NCBI GenBank assembly: GCA_003131945.1
Contig: PKWD01000460.1
Coordinates: 4,389 to 10,677 of the forward strand
Direction: 5' to 3'
DNA: 6,289 nt
From: Acidimicrobiaceae bacterium
GTDB lineage: Bacteria > Actinomycetota > Acidimicrobiia > Acidimicrobiales > UBA8190
The position numbers were made by a program, and so were the translations under genes. The notes beneath the pieces are model-generated. The model searched no databases, was not told where the DNA came from, and was given only the letters and a program-made list of their open reading frames with translations. Below, in pieces: positions 1-5,765 of the stretch (position 1 is the stretch's first letter; every line of letters starts with the position of its first letter).

Positions 1-90
1 AAGTTTCGCCCTTCGTGGCCCTGGCACCGCCCGGAGCGTTCTCCCGAACAAGCGGGACATGGGGGATCGGTTCGGTGTGCATTGCCTCAT
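1..90 (-). CDS. possible start of a gene running off the left edge
   Basis: On the minus strand an open frame begins at an ATG (90-88), has a second in-frame ATG at 60-58, and stays open to the window edge, giving 30 codons. The visible N-terminus is basic (MSRLFGRTLRAVPGPRRAKL from the second ATG) and I do not recognise it. It would lie 22 or 52 nt downstream of the sulfotransferase stop in the same direction, as in an operon. Neither ATG has a good Shine-Dalgarno sequence. A 30-codon open frame in GC-rich DNA is easily fortuitous, so this is only a candidate. Confidence 0.2.
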   Translation of the reverse strand, partial: MRQCTPNRSPMSRLFGRTLRAVPGPRRAKL

Positions 91-112
91 CAGGTTACCC
101 GAGCAGACCGGT

Positions 113-814
113 TCACTCCTCGCCGCTGTAGCGGAGCAAGCGCACCAATTCGCGGTCCAAACGGGCCGCGAGCAGGGCGACGAGCTCTTCGTCGAGACGT
201 TGCCAGGTACCGCCCGTGTAGTGGTCACGATCCACGGGCCCGACCGTCTTCCATCCGGGGCCCACGCGCGACTCGATATCGACGGGGGTTCGGTGACGCC
301 GTCTGGTGGGGAAGCGCGCGGTGAAGCGATCGAGCTCGCGCCCGATGTCGGCAATCACGTCCTCGTAGCGGACCACCAAGACGTCCCCTGTTGCTTCGGC
401 CCCGACCCAGCTGGCGTTGGCCTTGTTCCATGCGTCGATAGGATCGCGGGCGCCCCAGACATCGGTCAGTCGAGGATGCGACACGGGCGCCGTGGCGAAC
501 TCGGTCAGGGTGCGGGCTTCGGTGCGTCCCCTTATCAGCTCCCACTTGTAGAAGGACTCCAACCAGGTGTCGGGGCTCTTCACCACGACGACGGTTGTGA
601 CGCCCTCGGCCATATCGATGGGTCCGTGTTTCCAACCACCCTTCTCGGGGCCGAGAACCTGGACGTCCAGGTTCTCGCCGAGCAAGGCCGACACGTAGTT
701 CGTCCCGGTGCGCAGAAGGCCGTGCACCTTGACGACGCGGCGCCGCGAACGGCGGCTCTGTCGTGGGCCGGACCACTCGAGCAGGGCACGCACCCGATCG
801 CTTGGCAATCCCAT
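113..814 (-). CDS. sulfotransferase-family protein (PAPS-dependent type)
   Basis: A 233-residue protein with the layout of a small cytosolic sulfotransferase, which moves a sulfuryl group from PAPS to a hydroxyl or amine of an acceptor. The 5'-phosphosulfate loop is seen as HGLLRTGTNY (residues 31-40), a variant of the RSGTNY form of this loop. The 3'-phosphate region is KSPDTWLESFY (79-89), with Lys where many members have Arg and with the expected Ser. RYEDV (149-153) is the usual strand after the acceptor region, and GGTW (201-204) lies near the C-terminus. There is no signal peptide or membrane segment. The acceptor cannot be inferred. The start is uncertain: GAGGGG (820-815) directly abuts the ATG but sits 6 nt before an in-frame TTG (808-806). 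The gene is divergent from the SEDS gene. The family is fairly sure, the substrate unknown. Confidence 0.8.
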   Translation of the reverse strand: MGLPSDRVRALLEWSGPRQSRRSRRRVVKVHGLLRTGTNYVSALLGENLDVQVLGPEKGGWKHGPIDMAEGVTTVVVVKSPDTWLESFYKWELIRGRTEARTLTEFATAPVSHPRLTDVWGARDPIDAWNKANASWVGAEATGDVLVVRYEDVIADIGRELDRFTARFPTRRRHRTPVDIESRVGPGWKTVGPVDRDHYTGGTWQRLDEELVALLAARLDRELVRLLRYSGEE

Positions 815-851
815 CCCCTCGGCCGCTTCGCATCCGCTGTCACCGCGACGC

Positions 852-881
852 GGGCCGATCGTATCTCAGGTCGTTCGGCCC
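852..881. repeat. 7-bp inverted repeat in the divergent spacer
   Basis: GGGCCGA (852-858) and TCGGCCC (875-881) are perfect inverted copies around a 16-nt spacer. They sit in the 155-bp interval between the divergent sulfotransferase and SEDS genes. The half-site centres are 23 bp apart, roughly two helical turns, as in some dimeric repressor operators, but a 7-bp GC-rich match can arise by chance. I saw no convincing -35/-10 pair in this interval on either strand. The end nearer the SEDS gene (about 909-955) is very GC-rich and contains the palindrome CCGCCGGCGG. Confidence 0.25.
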
Positions 882-969
882 ACTTCGTCTCTGGAGCGGT
901 CCCCATCGCCCCGCCGGCGGCACCCGCCAACCGCCGGAAAGCCCCCGGGCGGCAGTAGGCTCACGCCCG

Positions 970-2391
970 GTGCTCACCCTGCTCAGCCGTCGCCTCCCCG
1001 GGCAGGACACTCGGCCAGCGGGTCCGAACCCCCGCCGACGGACCGAGCTCGGTCTTCTGATCCTGAGCACTGTGATCATCGTGGCCACCTACGTGCTGGC
1101 CTCGGCCGGCACGACGGCGAAGATCCCTGCCGACCTGGGGCCGTTTCTGGCCATCGTTCTCGGTCTGGCGCTGGCCGCACACCTGGCCAACCGGGTGTAC
1201 GCCCCCGACGCCAACCCCGTCCTGCTCCCCGTGGTGTCGCTGCTGAACGGTCTGGGTTACGTCATGATCGCCCGGATCGGGCCGCCCCACTTCGCCACGG
1301 CCCAGGCCGGATGGACGGCCGTGGGCGTCGGCGCCTACATCATCACCCTGATGGTCGTGCGCCGTTCGCGTGATCTGGACCGCTACCGCTATCTGCTGCT
1401 CCTGGCCGCCGTGCTCCTCATGCTGTCGCCGCTCGTTCCCCACTTGGGAGCACCCATCAGCGCCGGTGACAGCAAAGTGAAGCTCTGGATACACATCGGG
1501 CCCATCACCGGACAGCCGGTGGAGCTGGCCAAGCTGGCGCTGTGCGTCTTCTTCGCCTCGTACTTCGCCGAGAAGCGCGAGCTCTTGTCGGTTGCCACCT
1601 ATCGAGTCGGCAACCGCCTGGTGCTCGACCCCCGGCCCCTCGGACCCATCGTGGTGGCCTGGGCCTTCGCCATGCTCGTGCTCGGCGCCGAGGACGACAT
1701 CGGATTCGCTCTGCTCATCTTCGTGCTCTTCATCGCCATGCTGTGGCTGGCCACCGGTCGCGGCGTGTATGTCGTCATCGGACTTGTCTTGTTCGCCGTG
1801 GGGGCTTTGGTGGCCAGCCACCTGTTCTCCCAGGTCGACGGGCGGGTGGAGAACTGGCTCCATCCCTGGAGCCGCGTCAACATCATCGGGGGATCGGCCC
1901 AGTACGTGCAGGGTCTCTTCGGACTGGGCACCGGTGGTCTCACCGGCACCGGACTCGGCTTCGGGCTGCTCGGGAACTCCCTCCATCCGATAATTCCCGA
2001 AGTCAACTCCGACTATATCTTCGCTGCCTTCGGCACCGAGATGGGGCTGCTCGGGACCACCGTCATCGTGTTCGCCTTCACGCTCATCCTCGGCGCCGGC
2101 CTGCGCATCGCCCAGACCGCCCGCTCGGAGTTCGCCAAGCTGCTCGCCGCCGGGCTCACCGTCATCGTCGGCATGCAGGCGTTCTTCATCATGGCCGGGA
2201 TCGTGGGTCTGCTCCCCTTTACCGGCCTCACCCTGCCCTTCATGGCCTACGGCGGATCGTCTCTCGTGGCCAACTACATCCTCATCGCCCTTCTCATGCG
2301 CACATCGGACGAAGGCGAACGCGCCATCGTGGCCTCTCTGGCTACGGCGACACCGGTGATCACACCGGCCACGGGCGGCCCGTCGGGCTAA
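970..2391 (+). CDS. SEDS peptidoglycan glycosyltransferase, FtsW/RodA/SpoVE family (Rv0017c-like)
   Basis: A 473-residue polytopic membrane protein of the SEDS family, which polymerises lipid II into glycan strands with a class B PBP. The N-terminal part, including LLPVVSLLNGLGYVMIARI (85-103), closely resembles M. tuberculosis Rv0017c. The family QPxE..K motif is intact as QPVELAK (182-188). The catalytic-loop Asp is retained in NSDYIFAAFG (Asp348), and the closing motif is GLTLPFMAYGGSS (419-431). The GTG at 970 was chosen because homology begins just after it. Upstream frame is open to 763 but has no family character. There is no strong Shine-Dalgarno sequence; AGTAGG (953-958) is 11 nt away. 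In many actinobacteria this gene sits between pstP and pbpA. Here it is flanked by a divergent sulfotransferase gene and a convergent nuclease gene, and no PBP is visible. Whether it works in division or elongation cannot be decided. Confidence 0.93.
   Translation: MLTLLSRRLPGQDTRPAGPNPRRRTELGLLILSTVIIVATYVLASAGTTAKIPADLGPFLAIVLGLALAAHLANRVYAPDANPVLLPVVSLLNGLGYVMIARIGPPHFATAQAGWTAVGVGAYIITLMVVRRSRDLDRYRYLLLLAAVLLMLSPLVPHLGAPISAGDSKVKLWIHIGPITGQPVELAKLALCVFFASYFAEKRELLSVATYRVGNRLVLDPRPLGPIVVAWAFAMLVLGAEDDIGFALLIFVLFIAMLWLATGRGVYVVIGLVLFAVGALVASHLFSQVDGRVENWLHPWSRVNIIGGSAQYVQGLFGLGTGGLTGTGLGFGLLGNSLHPIIPEVNSDYIFAAFGTEMGLLGTTVIVFAFTLILGAGLRIAQTARSEFAKLLAAGLTVIVGMQAFFIMAGIVGLLPFTGLTLPFMAYGGSSLVANYILIALLMRTSDEGERAIVASLATATPVITPATGGPSG
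2353..2368 (-). terminator. weak candidate hairpin terminator for the rodA-nuclease pair
   Basis: CCGGTG (2353-2358) and CACCGG (2363-2368) form a perfect 6-bp GC-rich stem with an ATCA loop. It lies about 20 nt past the stop of the minus-strand nuclease gene, inside the 3' end of the SEDS gene. There is no U-tract. Stems this short also occur by chance in coding DNA. Confidence 0.22.
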
Positions 2392-3119
2392 GTAGCCACC
2401 GGCCCGTCGGTGGTGGCCACGTCCGTGGGCAGCTGATCGGGCGACGTCTGGGACGGCCCGGGATCGGCCCCCGGTGTCTGTGTCGGTTGAGTCCCGGCGA
2501 CGGGGCCCGGCGCCGAACCCTTCTCTGTCGTGTCGACACTCGAGGATGCACCATCACTCACGGCCGCATCACGCACCGCCGCATTCCTCATGGCCGCATC
2601 ACCATCGCCGGCATCGTCATCGGCAGAGTCCGCACCCGAGGCGGGGGTCTCGATGTCCTGTTCCTCGGGGTCGAAAACCCAGTCGGCCACGAGAACCGGA
2701 GTGGGCATGCGCTGGCGCAGCACGAGGGCGAAGGCGTCCGATGGCCGACAGGGAATGATCTGGCGGCCCCGGGGGCCCGTGGTGTCGAGCTCGGCGAAGT
2801 AACTGCGGCCCCGTCGGGCGGTGATCCGGACGGCCTCGAGCCGCACCTCGTGGCGCTCGAGGACGTCGGTGAAAAGAGCGTGGGTGAGCGGTCGGGGTGT
2901 CGACAGTGACCGCCAGGCGTAGGCGATGGCGTTGCCGTCGGCCATCCCCACCGGAATGGCCAGCTCGCGCCAGGGCGCCACCGCCTCGTGCACCAGGACC
3001 TCGGGGTACTCACCGGGCAGTTCCATGCGCACCCCGGCCACCACGGCCAGCCGCCATGTGGCGGGATCGAGACCCGGTCTGGCGGGATCGTCGCCGAGGC
3101 CAGAACCGATATCGGTCAT
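2388..3119 (-). CDS. bifunctional nuclease family protein (DUF151/BFN) with an acidic low-complexity tail
   Basis: A 243-residue protein. Residues about 28-150 are a BFN (DUF151) domain, recognised by RELAIPVGMADGNAIAYAW (51-69), THALFTDVL (79-87), and RPSDAFALVLR (125-135), the family's RPSDAxALALR signature. Plant homologues have been reported to cleave RNA and DNA; the bacterial role is poorly defined. Residues 151-243 form a Ser/Thr/Pro/Ala/Asp-rich tail that is probably disordered and includes five-residue repeats. The ATG at 3119 overlaps the rodA stop as ATGA and has no Shine-Dalgarno sequence of its own, which suggests translation by reinitiation after rodA. The frame stays open upstream across rodA, but that part is antisense-like noise. 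Its TAG overlaps the TAA of the convergent SEDS gene. The domain is sure; the link to cell-wall work is inferred from position only. Confidence 0.92.
   Translation of the reverse strand: MTDIGSGLGDDPARPGLDPATWRLAVVAGVRMELPGEYPEVLVHEAVAPWRELAIPVGMADGNAIAYAWRSLSTPRPLTHALFTDVLERHEVRLEAVRITARRGRSYFAELDTTGPRGRQIIPCRPSDAFALVLRQRMPTPVLVADWVFDPEEQDIETPASGADSADDDAGDGDAAMRNAAVRDAAVSDGASSSVDTTEKGSAPGPVAGTQPTQTPGADPGPSQTSPDQLPTDVATTDGPVAT
2396..2413 (+). terminator. weak candidate hairpin terminator for the SEDS gene
   Basis: CCACCG (2396-2401) and CGGTGG (2408-2413) form a perfect 6-bp stem with a 6-nt loop, starting 5 nt after the SEDS stop codon. It lies within the last codons of the convergent nuclease gene. 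No U-tract follows, so at best it would act as a U-less terminator. Confidence 0.25.
2548..2622. repeat. 15-bp imperfect tandem repeat inside the nuclease-gene tail
   Basis: Five consecutive 15-bp units start at 2548, 2563, 2578, 2593 and 2608. The three central units share GCCGCAT at the same position, and GGCCGCATCAC recurs exactly 30 bp apart (2562-2572 and 2592-2602). The outer two units are more diverged. The period is five codons, so the array stays in frame and encodes a repeating pattern read on the minus strand as NAAVR-DAAVS-like pentapeptides (about residues 174-192). Length variation between strains would be expected from slippage. Confidence 0.6.
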
Positions 3120-4255
3120 CGTGCGCGCCGGAGCTGCACCGATAGACCGATGCCCACAGCGCAGAAGAAGGCCACGGTGGCCGACCCGCCGTAGCTCAGG
3201 AACGGCAGCGGTATGCCGGCCACCGGCATGATCCCCATGGCCATGCCGGCGTTCTCGAAGGCGCTGAAGGCGATGAAGATGAAGCAGCCCACGGCCAGGA
3301 GACGACCGAAGGCGTCGTGCGATGTCTGGGCGGCACGCAGGAGCCGCCACGACACCAACCCGAGCAATAGAAGGACACTGACCGATCCCACGAAGCCGAG
3401 CTGTTCGCCTACCGCCGAGAAGATGAAGTCCGTCTGTTGCTCGGGTACGTACTGCAGGTTCGTCTGCGGACCGTGGAAGAGACCCTTGCCCAAAGGGCCT
3501 CCGGATGCGATGGCGGCCACCGACTGGTGAGGGTTGTAGTTGCTGCCCTGCAGATCCTTGCTCGGGTGCAGGAAACTGGTGAGCCGATTCACCTCGTAGG
3601 ACTTGAGCAGGCCCAAGTGCACGATGGCCACGGCCCCGACGACGGCGCCCACCAGGAGCAGGACGAGAAAGCGGTTGGGGATGCCGGCCACCACCAGCAT
3701 GACGAGAAGCACGATGCACAACACGATGCCACTGGCCAGGTCCGGTTGCTTCACCACGAGGAGAATGGGCACGGCCGCCAGGGCCAGGACCTTCACCAGG
3801 TCGCGTCCGTTCAGACCTTCGGGGCGCCGGGCGCAGAAGGTGGCCACCGTCACGATGAGAACGGGGGTGGCGAACGAGGAGGGTTGGATCTGGATGATGG
3901 AACCCACCTGGATCCACCGGGTGGCTCCGAGCGCGCTGGACCCGATGGGCGTGAACATGGCGAGCAGAGCGAGAACGATCCCCACGTAGAGCACGGCACT
4001 GGCGTGCTCCAACCAGCGGTAGTCGAGAGCGGCCAACGCCACCATGGCGAGAGTGCCCACGATCACGAACGCCGCTTGCCGATTCAGGTAGTAGTGCGGA
4101 CTCACGCCCTCGAGCAGAAGCTTGGAGCGCGTCGAGGAGTACACGATAACGACGCCGACAGCGGCGACGATGAGCGTGGTCATCACCAACGCGGCGTCGA
4201 CGCGGAGGACCAGGGGCCGACCGGGGGACGGACGGTGGGGAGAAAGGGTGCTCAC
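3116..4255 (-). CDS. rodA: rod-shape SEDS glycosyltransferase RodA
   Basis: A 379-residue polytopic membrane protein with about ten hydrophobic segments. It matches RodA, the lipid II polymerase of the elongation machinery, which works with a class B PBP absent here. Visible landmarks: VVIVYSST at the end of the first helix (35-42); RWIQVG (113-118); VKQPDLASG (168-176); NRLTSFLHP (223-231); QQTDFIFSAVGEQLG, whose Asp276 matches the catalytic Asp of E. coli RodA; and the closing PLPFLSYGGSA. The family's QPSE..K motif is altered to QPSSFAT (124-130), losing both charged residues. The GTG at 4255 was chosen because GGAG lies 7 nt upstream; an upstream GTG at 4321 would add 22 residues without membrane character. 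The stop overlaps the nuclease ATG as ATGA. The divergent mscS begins about 31 bp away. Confidence 0.95.
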   Translation of the reverse strand: MSTLSPHRPSPGRPLVLRVDAALVMTTLIVAAVGVVIVYSSTRSKLLLEGVSPHYYLNRQAAFVIVGTLAMVALAALDYRWLEHASAVLYVGIVLALLAMFTPIGSSALGATRWIQVGSIIQIQPSSFATPVLIVTVATFCARRPEGLNGRDLVKVLALAAVPILLVVKQPDLASGIVLCIVLLVMLVVAGIPNRFLVLLLVGAVVGAVAIVHLGLLKSYEVNRLTSFLHPSKDLQGSNYNPHQSVAAIASGGPLGKGLFHGPQTNLQYVPEQQTDFIFSAVGEQLGFVGSVSVLLLLGLVSWRLLRAAQTSHDAFGRLLAVGCFIFIAFSAFENAGMAMGIMPVAGIPLPFLSYGGSATVAFFCAVGIGLSVQLRRAR

Positions 4256-4262
4256 CAAGGGG

Positions 4263-4266
4263 CTCC
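4263..4266 (-). promoter_or_regulatory. Shine-Dalgarno sequence that fixes the rodA start
   Basis: On the minus strand GGAG (4266-4263) lies 7 nt before GTG (4255-4253). This is the best-placed ribosome-binding sequence near the rodA N-terminus, and it favours this start over the GTG at 4321. Confidence 0.55.
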
Positions 4267-4286
4267 GAGCGACAAGAATACCGGTC

Positions 4287-5183
4287 GTGTCCCTCCCCGC
4301 CACTGCACCGGTTCTGGCCACGTCGGGCTGGCTCTATGACCTGTTGACCTGGATCGGGGTCGATCACGCCACGGCCCGACACCTCCAGCAGGTCGTCGTG
4401 GAGCCCGTCACCGTGGTCGTCATCTTCCTGGGGGCGGCGGCCGTGGGTTGGTTCGGCAGCCGGCTCATCCGGCGCTGGATCGGCGCCGTGGCCCGCCGGG
4501 CCGCCGGGCGGACCGATTCTCCCCGGGCGGCGGCCCGGGCCGTGACCATCACGGCCATGGTGGCCAACATCTGGCGGGTCGTCATCGGCGTCATCGCCTT
4601 CTTCGTGGCCCTGGGCACGATCGGCATCAACCTGACGCCGCTTCTGGCCGGAGCCACCGTGGTGGGCGCCACCATCGGCTTCGGCGCCCAGACCTTGGTG
4701 CGCGACCTATTGGCCGGATTCCTGCTGATCATCGAGGACCAGTTCGACATCGGCGACACCCTGACTGTCGGCACGACCTCGGGCACGGTCGAGGACCTAA
4801 GCCTGCGCGTCACGCGTCTGCGGGGCGCCGACGGCACCGTCTGGTTCGTCCCCAACGGTGACATCCGCACGTTGGCCAACACGTCGCGCGGCTGGGCCGA
4901 AGCCTTGGTCGATGTCGCCGTGCCGGCCACAGCCGACATCGACGACGTTCTCGGCGCCGTGTCCGACGCCGCCATGGCCGTCGCCGATGACGCGCGTTAC
5001 GCCGCCTCGTGTCTGGCGCCGCCCCGAGTAGGGGGCGTCGTGGCGTCCGACGCCAACACGATGACGATCCGGGTCTCGATCAAGTCACCCATAACTGATC
5101 GAGAACGCGTGGCCCGCGCCATGCGCGAAGAGATCGCTCGCCGGCTCCACGTGCTTGGGGTGTTCTCCCCGCCAGTCCCTTAA
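4287..5183 (+). CDS. MscS-family small-conductance mechanosensitive channel
   Basis: A 298-residue inner-membrane channel of the MscS family, which opens under membrane tension to release solutes during osmotic downshock. Hydrophobic helices lie at about residues 38-56 and 91-111, followed by the pore-lining helix and its Gly/Ala-rich packing face (about 116-150, including GATVVGATIGFGAQ). EDQFDIGD (150-157) begins the beta domain, and VPNGDI (188-193) is the usual MscS motif in it. The C-terminal domain ends normally. The start is uncertain. The GTG at 4287 avoids rodA but has no Shine-Dalgarno sequence. The in-frame GTG at 4248 has GGAG 5 nt upstream and would add 13 residues, but it would overlap the rodA start by 8 bp. 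A weak AAGAAT (4274-4279) 7 nt before 4287 would fit a leaderless message. The family is certain, the start not. Confidence 0.92.
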   Translation: MSLPATAPVLATSGWLYDLLTWIGVDHATARHLQQVVVEPVTVVVIFLGAAAVGWFGSRLIRRWIGAVARRAAGRTDSPRAAARAVTITAMVANIWRVVIGVIAFFVALGTIGINLTPLLAGATVVGATIGFGAQTLVRDLLAGFLLIIEDQFDIGDTLTVGTTSGTVEDLSLRVTRLRGADGTVWFVPNGDIRTLANTSRGWAEALVDVAVPATADIDDVLGAVSDAAMAVADDARYAASCLAPPRVGGVVASDANTMTIRVSIKSPITDRERVARAMREEIARRLHVLGVFSPPVP

Positions 5184-5727
5184 CTGCCGTCGCCCCGGGA
5201 GGGGGGGGTGCTGTCCACCACACCTGAAGAACACACGGCATGGCTCCAGCACGTTGCCCCACCGGGCCGCGATGGCGCCGGCACCTGACTCAGGACAGGG
5301 CGACGATCTGTGTGCGCGTGGAACGGGCATCTTTGGACGCGACGCGCGGCGGGCGGCGCCCGATACACATCATGGTCAACCGGCGTCCGTCCACGAGGAG
5401 AAGCAGACAAGGTGGACGTCTCGCTCAGCATGCCTCTGCAGGGATTCCCGCTCCAGATCACGCCCGAAGCGCCGCTCAACGTGAAGAAATGACGGCGTGG
5501 AATCACGTAGCTGTTTCCAGGTGGTATCGGCGTTTACGGCAGGACCCAGGCGGATAATCATTCAGAGTGGTTGTAGGCAACGGGGCAGCCTGGTGCTGCC
5601 CAGAGATAACGGGAAGGTGGCCTCCGTACTTCCGGCTGTGTCCCCGTGGTCACGGAGTTCTCATCGGCTTGCTCGGCTCTGCTCCCCGAGACACCCTCAC
5701 TCCTTGGCCTTCCCTGTTCGTTCCAGT
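5184..5727. other. 544-bp stretch without a recognisable gene, between convergent genes
   Basis: No frame here gives a protein I recognise, and I see no tRNA or known riboswitch core. The stretch is visibly less GC-rich than its neighbours in 5400-5620. It holds a run of eight G (5201-5208) after CCCCGGGA; small hairpins at 5350-5362 (CGGGC/GCCCG), 5583-5601 (GGGCAGC/GCTGCCC, 5-nt loop) and 5622-5657 (CTCCGT/ACGGAG); and a -10-like GATAAT at 5553-5558 with no good -35. It also holds two tiny overlapping frames (5412-5492 and 5489-5557). It lies between two 3' ends, so it need not carry a promoter for either flanking gene. Confidence 0.6.
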
Positions 5728-5765
5728 TCAGACCGGTGGGTGTCCCCCGCTACCCACCGGTCTGA
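5728..5765. terminator. perfect 14-bp hairpin at the 3' end of aroE, probable terminator
   Basis: TCAGACCGGTGGGT (5728-5741) and ACCCACCGGTCTGA (5752-5765) pair perfectly over 14 bp around a 10-nt loop. This is by far the strongest hairpin in the window. On the minus strand the rising arm encodes the last aroE codons and the TAG stop sits at the edge of the loop. Neither side has a run of U, so it would be a U-less terminator of the kind proposed for actinobacteria, and could act in both directions. It would stop aroE transcripts and any plus-strand transcript crossing the gap after mscS. Confidence 0.65.

Noticed and set aside
59..958. 299-codon open frame on the plus strand across the sulfotransferase gene
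   Set aside because: The product resembles no family and is antisense to a protein with recognisable sulfotransferase motifs. Long antisense frames are common in GC-rich DNA.
763..969. Upstream extension of the SEDS gene to an ATG at 763
   Set aside because: The added 69 residues are low-complexity Arg/Pro/Gly text without family similarity and would overlap the sulfotransferase N-terminus.
961..1986. 341-codon minus-strand frame rich in His, Gln, Glu and Gly
   Set aside because: It is antisense to the SEDS gene, and its composition is what reverse-reading of hydrophobic GC-rich codons produces.
3437..4339. 300-codon plus-strand frame opposite rodA
   Set aside because: It has a His/Gln/Glu/Gly-rich composition and no family match; it is the antisense shadow of a polytopic membrane protein.
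3120..4382. N-terminal extension of the nuclease frame over the whole of rodA
   Set aside because: The extension is Arg/Ser/Gly/His-rich noise in another frame of rodA; the BFN homology begins after the ATG at 3119.
5201..5208. Run of eight G after mscS as a functional element
   Set aside because: It lies outside any gene and is more likely an unremarkable homopolymer, which is also error-prone in sequencing.
5376..5561. 61-codon minus-strand frame in the gap after mscS
   Set aside because: It has no Shine-Dalgarno sequence that I can see, no recognisable motif, and a length expected by chance. It is not supported as a gene, though it cannot be fully excluded.
5500..5620. Resemblance to SRP RNA or a c-di-GMP riboswitch
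   Set aside because: Short look-alike words (TGTTTCCAGGT, ATTCAGAGTGG) occur, but the diagnostic SRP GGAAGGAAGCA loop and the c-di-GMP aptamer core are absent.
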